Assembly: GCF_029873635.1 (NCBI RefSeq) | Contig: NC_080420.1 | Location: 120,846,719-120,910,718, forward strand | Direction: 5' to 3' | Origin: Malania oleifera | Taxonomy: Eukaryota; Streptophyta; Magnoliopsida; Santalales; Ximeniaceae | DNA: 64,000 bases | Part shown: positions 23,371 through 36,444 of the stretch, one piece after another | How the letters are laid out: each line of letters opens with the position of its first letter | Numbering within the stretch: the stretch's first letter is position 1 | Notes under the pieces: model-generated | What the model saw: the letters and a program-made list of their open reading frames with translations, nothing else | Databases searched by the model: none | Told to the model about the DNA's origin: nothing | Made by a program: the position numbers and the translations under genes

Positions 23371-24299
23371 ATGTCCTGGCTCCCCGCACCTGTAGCAGAC
23401 ACCTCGCCCGACACGACACTCCCACAGGTGTCCTTTCTCGCAAGATGGGCAAGCTGGAGATGGCTACACACCCTGGAACCGCGATTCTCGGTCTCCTAAC
23501 TCTAGTCTCTATAATAGCCACCTCTCTTCCATGAGCCACGTCCAACGCCCTGCTGGGAACCAGAAGGTATGGATCTCTTCTTCTACCTCTGCTCCTTAGC
23601 CTCCAATCGCTCACCAATCTCTGCTATAGTGGCTCTATCCTCTAGTTCAGCAAAATCCTACAACTTCAGAATCGATACCTGCTTGTATATTTCTCATCTC
23701 ATGCCTCTCTCAAACTGTCGTACCTTCTTCACCTCATCTGGAATGATGTATGAGGCGAAGCGAGATAGCTCGACGAACCTCGCCGCGTACTGCTGTACTG
23801 ACAGCTGTCCTTGCTTTAGATTCAGTAACTCCTCAATCTTAGCCTCCCTGGAAGAGGCTGGAAAATACATGTTGAAGAATATTTCTTTAAACCACTCCCA
23901 CGTCATTTCCATAGGTATAGTCCTCTACTGCTCTAAAAGTCTCATTGCTAACCACCATCTTTCGACCTCCCCAGTCAGTCTATAGGTGGCAAACAGCACC
24001 TTCTGCTCCTCTGAACACTGCAGCACTGTAAATATTTTCTCTATCTCCTGCACCCAGTTTTCAGCAACTGTAGGATCTGTCCCTCTTGAGAAAGTCGGAG
24101 GACTCATCTTAATAAACTTCTCAATCGAACTACCGTGGTCTGCCGATGGACCATCCAGTTCCTTCGAACTCCTGGCAATTTCTGTCATAACCTGTTGTGC
24201 CACGCTGCAAAAAATGGCATATGAATCACTACCTGCAGCGCTTGAGGATCCAACACCCTCACTCCCACTGGTGTGGGCACTATTGCCACCAAGGTCCAT
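23371..24299 (-). pseudogene. G1 gag (broken)
   Basis: It starts at ATG 24299 (MDLGGNSAHTSG). It holds the gag core with FIKMSPPTFSRGTDPTVAENW, then EMTWEWFKEIFFNMYFP and REAKIEELLNLKQGQLSVQQY, and ends in a [14 protein letters not shown] zinc knuckle at about 23358-23400. A stop lies between 23925 and 23912 and further frame changes follow. The same order occurs in G2. Confidence 0.82.
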
Positions 24300-24616
24300 C
24301 CTAAAAAACATGTAACTTAACTTAAAACCTCCTTCTCTATACATATCACTCAACTCATATAGTATATTCTCCTATTTAATTTATCTCTCCTGATCTTAAT
24401 TCAAGATTCAATCCTGCAACCTAGATACCCAACCCGACAATAGTTTACAATGACTTTCCTGAAATCGTCAGCCCAGGAAAATCACACAAACCACCACGAA
24501 AGTCCTGCATCTAGCCTACAAAACCAGACCTCAAATCCCCTTATCCTATACTCTGGTATTATTACTACTGCACTCTAGAGTCTACATAACCTAATATCCT
24601 AATCTTTGATACCAAA

Positions 24617-26663
24617 TGTAACAACCTTAATTTCTTAATATGAAATGTAACATAATAAATGGAAAATTCAACCCGAACCCGTGGGTAACGAGAACACCTG
24701 TCAATCACAGCAAAAACCTAAGCAGCAACAAGCATAAAATCTAAATCATCCATCCATAAGCATAATACCAGAGTTTACTATAATATCATAATACTGTTAT
24801 TTAAATACATCCTCATAAACGTCAAAATAACTCTAGGATTAAACACAAAATAATTCTGACCCTAGTACAAAATCTCACCCTCCTAACGGGGTAATATCAC
24901 TAACTCAACGGCAGCCACGACCCGCCGGTCACTCAGGGTCTCCTGAAAAATTAATTAATGTTAGAGGTGAGACATATCTCAGTAAGGGAAAATAAACTAA
25001 ATACAGTTATGTGGCAATATGAATATTTAATGTAATTATACATATACAGTACATTCCATATTTTCGTAAACGTTCATCATATCATATTGAATAATCACAT
25101 GCTTTCATATTTTCTAATAAATCATATCGTACATAAAACATCTCTTACAGCTGATAATACTGAAAACATACCCAGGATGAATAGCTAGCTAATGTCATGT
25201 ATTACCCCCTATGACGGGTTGTGTAGCCCGAAGGTGAGACCCGACAATGGCTGGCCAACCACTGCCGAGTCAAATATGTCTGTAAGTATGATGGGCCCGC
25301 CACACCCTGGTCCGAACTACCAGGTGGACGCCCACACTCTACTAAAAGCCACATCGACTATCCATCTCCCACCCCCTCGTGGAGTGGTTAGCACTAATCT
25401 GAACATAGATATATGATCTATATAGCTACGGTACCGAGCTCCTCGACTGAACTAAACTAACATCCGGGTTCTGATAACATATAGTACATGATAATATAGC
25501 ATCTTTCATAATTTCATAAATACAGCCTCGCGCCGAATATTTCATAAATACGGCCTTGTTCCGATCATACGTAAATACGGCCTTGCGCCGAAATCATACA
25601 TAAATACGGTCTCGCACCAAAATCATACATAAATACGTCATTCTGAAAATAGTCATTTTATCATGCATTTATTAGAATCATAATGTATTGTATACTTCCA
25701 TAACTTCTCAAATCATACTGCATTCATATCATTATCATATCATAATATTTCTCCATGTAAAAATAATATTCATGCCACACACTTGTTGTATAAAAATATA
25801 CATTGTATTCTGAAAATCATGGTTTCTGGCATCTCATACATATATATACGTTTCATCACATTAGTAGTATTTTTCTCAAACGTACATTTATTCCATAATA
25901 TTCAAATATCGTAAATACTTTCAGGAAATCAAGTTACTCATAAATAATAATAATTTGCGTGAAAAGTAACTGCTTTAGTTTATTCCTTTACCTGGCTACT
26001 GAGAAAGCCCCAAAAATATCCTAGCCTAACACCGGTAGGACTTCCTAATCAAGACCCTGAAAATGAAAACTCACAGTACTAAACTTCAGTATTTCTACGT
26101 GTACATCATTTCCTATAACTACCGTAAGGTCAAATTTGGCTTAAAAAGCCTTACCTCAACTTAGGGATGATTTCCAACTTGCTTTCACCAACGATCTGCT
26201 CCGGCAGATTTGGAGAGAACTTCCCTAGGAGTGTCGTGGTGACTTCGGATTGTCGATCTGGCATAAATCTGGCCTAAAATCAATGAGAGAGACAGAAAGG
26301 GAGGACCGAAGGGGAGAGAGAGAAAATGAAAGATGGCTTAACTGTGAATTAAAATCCAGATTTTTCTATATTTATAGAACTAGATTTGTCAACGAGCCAT
26401 GTCATTCATCGACGAATCCTTTAATAATTTCGTCGACGAAATTCAATCCTCGTCGACGAAATTCAGTCGGCTCAAAACCTCTCTCGGTATTTCTTTGTCG
26501 ATGAATCCCTTATATTCGTCGATGAAGCCCTAATGATTCCCCTCGGTTATTCCTTCCAAAGTGCAATGTCGTCGACGAACAAAGTCGACTTCCTCCTTCT
26601 GTTACTGTTTCCATTTCCCTTCCTCTTTATTATTTAAATTCCATTTTTTTTCAGGTTGTCACA
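24617..26663 (-). repeat. G1 5' LTR
   Basis: 2047 bp, longer than its partner. Palindrome array at about 26384-26580, TATA at 26366-26377 (minus strand), four CGGCCTCGCGCCGA-type units at 25518-25622. Confidence 0.88.
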
Positions 26664-26668
26664 CTTTG

Positions 26669-26841
26669 ATACAGGGCTATTAATACAAAGATTAAGATAT
26701 TGATTATTTTTGTTGATTGGTTGTGATTGACTTAAGTTTGTATTTACTTGTTGTGATTGTTGATATAAAACAAAGTATTAAAAAGGAAATAATTTTAAAA
26801 ATTCAATTCACCCCACCTCTTAGGAAGCTATCCTAATTTCA
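26669..26841 (+). repeat. C2 5' LTR, remaining 3' end
   Basis: It continues the C2 LTR after G1 and matches 46615-46787. It ends AATTTCA, followed by the C2 primer site TGGTATCAGAGCC at 26844. Confidence 0.88.
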
Positions 26842-26899
26842 ATTGGTATCAGAGCCTAGTTATAGCAAATTCCTAACAAGAAGCTATAAAAAGATCTAA

Positions 26900-27963
26900 A
26901 TGGCAAACATAGGAGTAGCTCATTTTGGAGAGGGTCAATCCTCAACTCGTCCACCAATCTTTTGTGGACACAACTACACCTTTTGGAAAAAGAGAATGCA
27001 AATTTATATCCAACACATGGATTGGAAAGCATGGGAAGTAGTTATGGATGGAGACCTTATTCCCACCAAGATAGTAGATGGAAAACAAATTCCAAAAGAT
27101 AAAAAGGATATGATCGATTCAGATTATAAAATACTTCAAATAAACTCAAGTGCTATAAATGCTTTGTATTGTGCTTTAGGCGCTAACGAATTTAATAGGG
27201 TCATGGCTTGTAAAACAGCTAAAGAACTATGGGACAAATTAGAAGTTACATATGAAGGAACTATTGATGTTAGAGACAATAGGATAGACATGTTAACAAG
27301 CGAATATAAAGCATTCAAGATGAATCCAGATGAAACCATATCAAGTATGTACACAAGATTCACCCACATAATCAATTCCTTAAGTGCCTTAGGAAAAACT
27401 TATACCACCTACGAAATGATTAGGAAAATTTTGAAAGACCTTCCCTCCATATGGGAACCAAAGGCTATAGCAATTACCGAAGGAAGAAACCTTAAGACCA
27501 CTTCCTTAGATGAACTCATAGGTTCACTCCTTACCTATGAAATGGCTCTAAAAGAAAGAAATCCTGAACCAAAGCATAATAAATCTATTGCACTAGAAGC
27601 ATCTAGCCACAACTCAAGTGAAGAAGAAAGTGAAACAAGTGACTTAGATCAAGATGAATTAGCATTCATCACTAAGAGACTAGGTAAGTTTTATAGAAGG
27701 AATAAAAGATTTCCTAGAAAGTTCAACAAAAGGAAAACTGAAAAAGGAGAATCTAAAAGTAAAAATGAACCTCCAATATGATATCACTATAAGAAATCAG
27801 GGCATATCAAACCGAACTGCCCATTGCTCAAGAAAGACAAGAAGAAAAAGAAGGAAGCTATGAAGGCTACTTGGAATGACTCAAGCTCCAACGAAACGGA
27901 AAACGAATCAAGTGGACAAGAGATGGCAAACATATGCTTCATGATGAATGATGAAGAGGTAAA
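26900..27963 (+). pseudogene. C2 gag, N-terminal and first zinc-knuckle region
   Basis: ATG at 26900, 44 bp after the primer site. A 293-residue open stretch holds the SIRE-type gag core (FCGHNYTFWKKRMQIYIQ, then CKTAKELWDKLEVTYEGT and LKDLPSIWE) and an acidic-to-basic tail. A TGA at 27779-27781 falls on the first zinc-knuckle cysteine and the second position is Tyr, so the knuckle is destroyed. The frame then runs on to 27963, where S2 is inserted. The rest of gag resumes at 30233. Confidence 0.85.
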
Positions 27964-27968
27964 TTCCT

Positions 27969-28811
27969 CGTAACAACTCGGATTTTTAAATGAAATTTAA
28001 ATAACAAAGAAAGGGGAATGGGAAAAAGAAACAAAAGGAAGCTGCCAAGCTTCGTCGACGAACACATGGTTTCGTCGACGAAGGCTTTAAGAATTTCGTC
28101 GACGAACACAGGGCCTCGTCGATGAGAAAATACTGAGAGGGGTTCTGAGGCAACCTGAATTTCGTCGACGAATACAGGGTCTCGTCAACAAAATTTGTGA
28201 AGGACTCATCAACGAAGAACGGGCTCGTCGACGAAATCCCCTATTTTATATATACGGAAATCCGAATTTTTAATCTTATGAAAGAAGCCATCACTCTCTT
28301 CTCTGTCTCCCCTTCGGCTCTCTCTCTCTCTCTCATCATTTTTGGGCCAGATATACGTCGGATCGACAATCCGAAGTCACCATGACTCTCCTGGCGGAGT
28401 TCTCTCCAAATCTACTGGAGCAGATCGTGGGAGAAAGCTAGCTGGAAATCATCCCAGAGTTGAGGTAAGGCTTTTTAAGTCATATTTGGTCTTGCACTAG
28501 TTATAAGAAATGTTGTACGCATGAAAATACTGAAGTTTAATACTGGGGTTTTTCAGTTTCAGAGTATTAGTCAGGGAACCCCTCGGGCGTTAAACTTGAA
28601 TGCTTTTGGGTGAAAACTTTCTACTCAATATTTGGGTTTTTGACAGTTGAAGAAAATGTTGTACGCTTAGAAATACTGAACTTTAATTCTGAAATTTTTC
28701 ATTTTCAGGGGGTTGAGTTTGGAACCTTGCGGGTGCGGGACAGTTTTATTATAGGCTTTCCAGGAATCAGGTAAGGGGATAAACTAAGCTAGTTTTTGTT
28801 TTGAGAAAATG

Positions 28812-28860
<49 letters not shown>

Positions 28861-28882
28861 TTTGATTTATGGAAAATGTATT

Positions 28883-28913
<31 letters not shown>

Positions 28914-30227
28914 GTTTTATATTTGCAAAATACTGTGAAAATGATCGTATATTGAATATGTGGAAAATCTATTGTGTGGCATGAGTAAAAATGTTGTGAA
29001 ATACTGTTTTTCTAGGAATGCAGATGATATGGATTTTTATGATGGAAAACCGGCGTATGGGCCGAGATTTTATGTGATTTGTCGGCGTATGGGCTGTGCT
29101 ATGTGATTATTGTTTGCCAGCGTATGGGCTATGCAATGTGTAGCTGGCGTACGGACCAAGCTATGATAAAATGTGAAATACCGGCGTACGGGCCGATGAT
29201 TTTCATGATACATGTATATATGTGAAATGATATGATTGATGTGAAAATAAATGAAATGAGATATTTATGTATCACGGTTTCAGTATATGTATATGATATC
29301 AGAACCTGGTTGGCTTGGTTTAGGCTAGCACTTGCACGGTACCGTTGCTATGTGTCCATGGTCCTCGTGATCATGATATCTGTTTTAATGCCGCTGTACG
29401 GAGTGGTGTGAGATTGGATGGTCGATGTGGTTATGTTCAAGAAGTGTGCTGGTATCGCCCCTAGTGTACGGACCAGTCTGGGTAGACCCATCGGACCTAC
29501 AGACTAGACTATTGACTTGGCAGTGGTCGGCCAACCATTGTCAGGTCCCACCTTCGGGCCACACAACCCAGTCATGTGGGGGTAATACATGACAATAGCC
29601 AGCTAACCTACCAGGATGGTTTTTATGTTATTATTATTATTATTATAACATGAGTTAAGATATGTTATGAAAATGTAATATGTTCTGCCATGTTGATTTA
29701 TATATATATGTTTTCCCAGATTTGATGAAACAGTACTAAATGTGTTATATATGATATATGTTGAACACGAATTACTCGTGTTGCCACACACTAGTGTTAG
29801 TTTATTTCCCTTACTGAGAGGTGTCTCACCCCTAAATTTCATTAACTTTTCAAAAGCCCCAGATAGGAGAGCGGGAAAGGCCCCGCTGATATAGAGCAGT
29901 TATCTACCCTTGTTGGAAGGGTGAGTCTTGGTAGGGACAGTTAGATTTTTGTGGGAATTGTCCCTAAATTTATTTTTGGGATGTATATACTGAGAGATAG
30001 TATTTGTAGTACTCTGGTATGTGTTGTGCACATTATGATGAGATGTATATGATTTTATACTTTCTGCTGCGTAGGCTTCTGCTGTATGTTTTGTTATATC
30101 CCTGGTACCCACGGGTCCAAGTGGATGATGACCTGCTGAGCTGGATTGTGGGATATGTAGTATTGATTTTATGATTTGATGTTATATAAAAAAATATATA
30201 TATGTGAAAAATGAGCAGGTCGTGACA
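27969..30227 (+). mobile_element. S2: solo LTR of a G1/G2-related Gypsy element, plus strand
   Basis: 2259 bp from CGTAACAACTCGG to GGTCGTGACA, with TSD TTCCT at 27964-27968 and 30228-30232. It is the reverse complement in layout of the G1/G2 LTRs: palindrome array at 28052-28240 first, TATA (TTTTATATATACGG) at 28244-28257, then GGCGTATGGGCCG units at 29048-29195. No internal domains are present, so LTR-LTR recombination is likely. It also contains (TA)n at 28813-28858 and 28890-28913. Confidence 0.85.
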
Positions 30228-30232
30228 TTCCT

Positions 30233-30846
30233 ACTACTCTTCAACAGAATCTTGCAATGAATCTTGTGATGAGTCATGTGACAGTATGCCCTCATACAAG
30301 GAATTACAAGCTGAATTGTTTTCCCTACATAAAAGATTCATAAAAATTTCCAAAAGAAATATAACCTTGAAGGTTCAAAATAAAGAACTATTGAAGCAAC
30401 TTGAATCATTCAAAACCATTGAAAAAGAAAAAGACTCCTGTATTGAGAAGTTAGAGGATGAAGTAAGTAAAGTAACTCAAGAATTAGACAAAACTCATAA
30501 ATAAAACTTGAATAAAAAGGATTTAGAAGTGATTGAACTTAAGAAATTAGTAGAGGTTAAAGAAAAAATTATATATAACTTTACAAAAGGTAAAAATAAT
30601 TTTGAAAAGATGATTGGACGGCAAAGGCTACATGGGAATAAAGAAGGAATAGGTTATAATGGTAAAACAAATAAAAAGAATAAGAAATTATACATGGGAT
30701 ACTTCATCAAGGAAGCCAAGTATTATGCTAGCACTTCCTCAAACAACAAACATGAACACACTACTTGCTATATGTGCAAGACTAAAGGTCACGTAATGTT
30801 TGATTGCCCACTAAAAAGGAAGTATGTTAAAGTACAAGGAGAATAG
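30233..30846 (+). pseudogene. C2 gag, coiled-coil tail and second zinc knuckle
   Basis: It continues gag after the S2 solo LTR in the same phase as the upstream part. It has a Lys/Glu-rich heptad-like stretch (30286-30500; LQAELFSLHKRF, LKVQNKELLKQLES), one stop at about 30502, then an intact CYMCKTKGHVMFDC knuckle (CX2CX4HX4C) at about 30766-30807. A long coiled-coil gag tail is usual for SIRE-like elements. Confidence 0.82.
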
Positions 30847-30963
30847 AGAATGGAAAGTTAATAATGGAACTAACAACAAAACAAAGAAAGTTAAAAGAAT
30901 TTGGTTCCAAAGACTAACACAATGAATCCTCCATTGTAGGTATGTTTTAAGACAACATCGTCA

Positions 30964-32150
30964 ATGGACAAGTGGTACTTGGACAGCGGGTGTTCAAGAC
31001 ACATGACTAGCGATAAGACCAAGTTTACCTCTTTAAGACAAAAGGATGGAGGATATGTCACCTTCGGCGATAATGCTAAAGGTAAGATCATTGGCATCGG
31101 GAGAATAGGTAAAGAACCTTCTATTACTATTGATAATGTGTTATTAGTAGAAGGATTAAAACACAATCTTTTAAACATTAGCCAATTGAGTGACAATGGG
31201 TTTGAAATAATGTTTAAGAAAGAAAAATGTGTTATCTAAAATCCTAAAGAAAATAAAATCTTGTTTATAACTCATAGGATAAATAATGTTTTTTGTATAA
31301 ACCTTGAGAATCTAATGAATCAAAACGTAACTTGTTTGGCAGCCATGAATGAAATAAGTTGGCTATGGCATAAGAAATTAGGACATGCTAGCATGGACCT
31401 ATTATCCAAATTATCAAAAAAAAAATCTTGTAAAAGGATTACCAAAAATACCAAATACATAAAAGACAAGATGTGTGATGCATGCCAAAAGGGAAAGCAA
31501 GTTAAAACAAGTTTTAAAAAGAAAATATATATATATATATATATATACTAAAAGACCCCTAGAACTATTACACCTAGACTTATTTGGTCCAACTAGAATC
31601 TTAAGCCTAGGAGGAAAACAATATGCTTTTATAATAGTGGATGATTATTCAAGATTCACTTGGGTATTATTCCTAGCAAACAAAGATGAAGTATGTGACA
31701 TGCTAATCACCTTATGTAAGAAATTACAAAATGAAAAGAACTATAATGTAACAAGTTTTAGAAGTGATCAAGGTAGGGAGTTTAGAAACAAAGAGGTTGA
31801 TAAATTCTGTAATGAATATGGAATAAATCATAATTTCTCAGCACCTAGAATTCAACAATAAAATGGAGTTGTAGAAAGAAAAAAATAGAACCTTACAAAA
31901 AATGACAAGAACAATGATAAACGAAAATAACCTACCTAAATACTTTTGGGCTAAAGTTGTAAATACAGCATGTTATATTGTAAATAGGGTGTCTATAAGA
32001 TCAAGTATAGACAAAACACTGTATGAACTATGGAAAGATAGAAAACCTAATATCTCCTACTTTCATGTATTTGGATGCAAATATTTTATCCTTAACACTA
32101 AAGATGATTTAGGAAAGTTTGATGCAAAATCTGATGAAGGTATCTTTTAA
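30964..32150 (+). pseudogene. C2 protease and integrase (broken)
   Basis: The protease has DKWYLDSGCSRHMTSD at 30967-31014, an intact DSG active-site motif. Pre-integrase follows with [14 protein letters not shown] (about 31363) and CDACQKGKQ. A (TA)n run at 31525-31547 shifts the frame. The integrase has LHLDLFGP (D about 31577), FRSDQGREF (D about 31765) and a stop at 31860 just before VVERK. The frame from 31902 reads the end of the integrase core (YFWAKVVNTACYIVNR). Confidence 0.85.
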
Positions 32151-32749
32151 GGCTACTCTACAAATAACAAAACCGATAGGGTTTATAATAGAAGAACTCT
32201 TACTATCATTGAATCAATACACATAACATTTGATGAATCAAACAATTATGAAAATAAAATTAAGATTGATGAAAAAGAAGATATTCCACAAAAAGAAGAT
32301 CTTGAAATAAAAGAAGAAAATAATAATGAAACTTCAAATGAAAATATTGTAGAAAATCTAGAACTACCTAAAGAATGGAGATATGCTAAAAGTCATCCAA
32401 AAGAACAAATTCTTAGAGAAACTTCAAAAGGAATAACCACTCGAGCCTCATTGCAAAATATTTACAACCATTATGCCTTTTTATCTCAAAATGAACTCAA
32501 GAATATTGAAGAAGCCTTAGAAGATGATTCTTGGATTATAGCTATGCAAGAGAAACTAAATCAATTTGAAAGAAATCAAGTGTGGGAACTTATACCTAAA
32601 CGCAAAGACAAATCAATTATAGGAACTAAATGGGTATTTAAAAATAAAAAGGATGAAAATGGGATAGTTATAAGAAATAAAGTTAGGCTAGTAGCACAAG
32701 GTTATAATCAAGAAAAAAGTATTGATTACGATGAAACCTTTGCTCCCGT
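32151..32749 (+). pseudogene. C2 integrase tail and start of RT, cut by G2
   Basis: After a stop at 32148, the linker is Asp/Glu/Asn-rich and AT-rich. From 32451 an open stretch carries the Copia RT N-terminus (DSWIIAMQEKLNQFERNQVW, IIGTKWVFKNK, VRLVAQGYNQ, DYDETFAPV). The G2 insertion interrupts it at 32750. The rest continues at 41930 in the same protein order. Confidence 0.85.
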
Positions 32750-34822
32750 TGTAGCGACCCTAATTAACTTAACATGAAATGTAACATAACAAATGGATAA
32801 GTCGACTCGAACCCGTGGGTAACGGGGACACCTGTCAATCACAGTGAAAACCTAAGTAGCAGTAAAATAAAATCTCAATCATTCAACTATGAAACATAAT
32901 ACCAGAGTTATTTACATTCCCAAAATATTATATTTATTTACAATTTTCCAAAAATTCACAATAACACTAGGATCGTTCAACAAAAATCTCATGATCCTAG
33001 CTCAACGCTTACCCTTCTAGTAGGGAAGCTAAACCCACTTAACGGTGGCCCTGACCTACCAGTCCCTCTGGATTTTTTGAAAATCATTTAATATTCGGGG
33101 GTGAGACACTTCTCAGTAAGGAAAAATAAACTAAATACAGTTGTGTAGCAACATGAATATTTAAGGCACTTATACATATACAGTACATTTCATAACTCTA
33201 TAAACATTCATCATATCATACTGGATAATCATATAATTTCATATTTGTTAATAAATCATAATATGCATAAAACATCTGTTATAACTGTAATACTGAAAAT
33301 ATACCCAGGATGAATAGCTAGCTTGTGTTATATATTACCCCTCATGACGGGTTCTGCAGCCCGAAAGCGGGACCCAACAATGGCTGGCCGACCACTGTCG
33401 AGTTAAATATGTCTGTAAGTATGATGGGCCCACCACACCCTAGTCCGGACTGCCAAGTGGACGTCCACACTCTACTGAAAGCCACATCGACTATCCATCT
33501 CCCACCCCCTCGTGGGGTGGTTAGCACTAATCTGATCATAAACATCTGATTTATAAGCTATGGTACCGAGCCCCTGAACTGAACTAAACTAACATCCAGG
33601 TTTTGATAACATATAATACATGATATAATAGTGGCCTCGTGCCGATCATTTTCATAAATACGGCCTCGCGTCGAAATCATAAATACGGCATGGTACCGAA
33701 ATCATACATAAATACGGTCTCGTGCCGATATCATAAATACGGTCTCGTGCTGATAACATAAATACATGACCTCACGCCAGAATCGTTTCAGGTATATACA
33801 TTCTGAAAATAAATCATTTATCATATATTCATCAAAATCATCACAACATAATTCATCTTTTCATAATACCTGAAAACATGTTTTGCTCGTAAAATCTTTC
33901 ATATCATAATACAATTCTCGTAAAATAATATTCATACCACATATGTGCTGTTAAAAGTCATACTTCATATTCTAAAATCGTGATTTTTTGGCATCTCATA
34001 TGTACATATATATTTTAATCATCATAACAGTATTTTCCCAATTGAACATTTCATTCATAATAAAAAAATATAACATATGCTTTTCTGAAAACAGATTTAC
34101 TCATAATTAATAATAATTTGTATGGAAAAATAACTGGTTTAGTTTATTCCCTTACCTGGCTACTGAGAAAGTCTCTAAAATATCCTAACCTAACCCCCGT
34201 AGGATCTCCTGATCAATACCCTGAAACTAAAAATTCCCAGTATTAAATTTCAATATTTTCATATGTACATCATTTCCTATAACTATCACAAGGCCAAATT
34301 TGGCTTAAAAAGTCTTACCTCAACTCAGGGATGATTTCCAACTTCGTTATCCCAACGATCCGCTCCGGCAAACTCGTAGAGAACTTCGCCAGAAGCTTCA
34401 TGGTGACTTCAGATTGTTGATCCGGCATATATCTGGCCCAAAAATGATGAGAGAGAGAGAGAGAGAGAGAGCACCGAAGAGGAGAGAGAGGGAGAAGAGT
34501 TGGCTTCTTTTGTAAGTTAAAAATCGAATTTTCATATTTATAGAGTAGAGGATTCGTCGACGAGCCACATCATTCGTCAACGAGTTCTTCACAAATTTCA
34601 TCGACAAAATTCAGTCTTCGTCAACCAAATTTAGTCGGCTCAAAACCCCCTTCTCTGTATTTTCTCGTCGACGAAGTCCTGTGTTCGTCGACGAAATACT
34701 TAAAGCCTTCGTCAACGAAACCCTGTGTTCGTCGACGAAGCTTGGCAGCTTTCCTCCCATTCCTGGTTCCAGTTTTCCTCTCTCTTTATTATCTAAATTC
34801 CATTTTTATTTGGGTTGTTACA
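32750..34822 (-). repeat. G2 3' LTR
   Basis: 2073 bp, TGTAGCGACC...GGTTGTTACA. It holds CGGCCTCGTGCCGA units (33630-33785), TATA ATAAATATG on the minus strand (34530-34543) and the TTCGTCGACGAA-type array (34552-34740). Confidence 0.88.
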
Positions 34823-35079
34823 TTCTCCCCTCCTTATAAAATTTCGTTCTCGAAATTTGCTATTCACATGATTCATCATCCCTTATTAGGCAAAATGGTC
34901 TACTCATTTTATTGCTTACCCTCACTTATGGCGGAGGAATACCGTGGTTACAACTCAAGTCTTGGGAGATTACATATACCAAAAGAAAATTCCTCCCAAA
35001 ACTAAAATGCTACACTACTAAAACCATACATGTACCTGCCAAAGAAATATTACATATTTACTCACATTTCCTAATTACA

Positions 35080-36219
35080 TTTAAACTTCTTGGAATAATT
35101 GCGGATATTTCTGTTTCATACGTTCCTCAGATTCCCATGAAACCTCTTCAATTGCATGATTCCTCCACAAAACTTTTACCTGAGGAATCTTCTTATTACA
35201 TAGCTCCTGTACTTTCCTATCCAGAATCCGTATTGGTACCTCCTTAAACCCAATGAATCACTAAGCTCCAACTCATCATAACTGATGATATGAGAAGGAT
35301 TTGAGATGTATTTCCTCAACATCGATACGTTGAATACGTCATGAATTATGGATAATGAAGGTGGTAAAGCTAACCTGTAGGCCACCAGTCCCACTTTCTC
35401 TAAAATCTCAAACGGACCGATGACCCTAGGGCTCAATTTTCCTTTCCTACCAAATCTCATAACTCCTTTTAACGGAGCTATCTTCAAAAAAACGTGATCA
35501 CCCACGTCAAACTCTAAATTCCTACGACGATGGTCGGCATAACTTTTTTGTCGGCTTTGAGCTACACTGATTCTATCCCTGATAAGTCGAACCTTATCGT
35601 ACGCCTGTTGTATTAGCTCTGGCCTCACAACTCGCCGCTCACCTTTCTCGTCCCAATATAAAGGAGATCGACATCTTCTACCGTACAGTGCCTCAAATGG
35701 TGTCACGCCAATACTAGACTGGTAACTGTTATTATACGCGAACTCTACCAGTAGCATGAACTGAGTCCAACTACCCCCAAAGTCCAATACGCACGCACGG
35801 AGCATGTCCTCTAGTATCTGTATCGTCCTCACAGTCTACCCATCTGACTGAGGATGGAATGTCGTACTAAACAATAACTGAGACCCCAAAGCCTCCTACA
35901 AACTCCTCCAAAATCGTGACATGAATCGCGGGTCTCAATCTGACATAATAGATACAGGCACCCCATGAGAACGAACTCTCTCCTGGACGTAAATCTCTGT
36001 CAATTGGCTGAGGGAATAGCTTATCTTGATAGGGAGAAAATGGGCAGACTTAGTCAATCGATCTACTATCACCCAGATGGCATTCTGGCCATGTAATGTC
36101 GTCGGAAGTCCTGATACGAAGTCCATAGATATATGATCCCACTTCCACTCTGGGATAAATAATGGTTGCAACTGCCTTGTCGGCCTCTGGTGCTCAGCCT
36201 TTACCTGCTGGCATGTCAA
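35080..36219 (-). pseudogene. G2 integrase with chromodomain-like tail (broken)
   Basis: The core has [21 protein letters not shown] (D about 36130) and VSIMSD (D about 35940), then a break. The frame 35832-35176 continues with SYQSSIGVTPFEALYGRRCR and the C-terminal [20 protein letters not shown] and DVFNVSMLRKYI. Beyond 35176 a degraded chromodomain-like segment reaches about 35080. The zinc-binding half upstream (about 36230-36400) has stops. Confidence 0.82.
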
Positions 36220-36444
36220 ACACTAGGCTACATACTCGACAATCTCCTTCTTCATTCCACTCCACCAGTAAAACTCTCGCAGATCCCTGTACATTTTCGT
36301 ACTCCCGGGATGAACTGTATACAAGGATTTGTGAGCCTCATTTAAAATAGTCCTCCTAATGTCAACATCAGTAGGAACACATAGGCTGGAACGGAACCGC
36401 AAGGCTCCATCATCAGAAATGCAGAATTCCTCTCCCTGACCACT

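Larger units (their letters stand above)
17992..26663 (-). mobile_element. G1: Gypsy retrotransposon, chromovirus (Tekay/Del-like), minus strand
   Basis: Forward boundaries are TGTAACGACC...GGTTGTCACA, with TSD CTTTG at 17987-17991 and 26664-26668. The empty site is present in the other C2 LTR at about 46611. The element reads right to left: 5' LTR 24617-26663, primer site TGGTATCAAAG (24604-24614), gag, protease, RT, RNase H, integrase with a C-terminal chromodomain-like region, purine tract, 3' LTR 17992-19763. RT before integrase defines Gypsy. It is defective: RT has an internal deletion and several frames are broken. Confidence 0.92.
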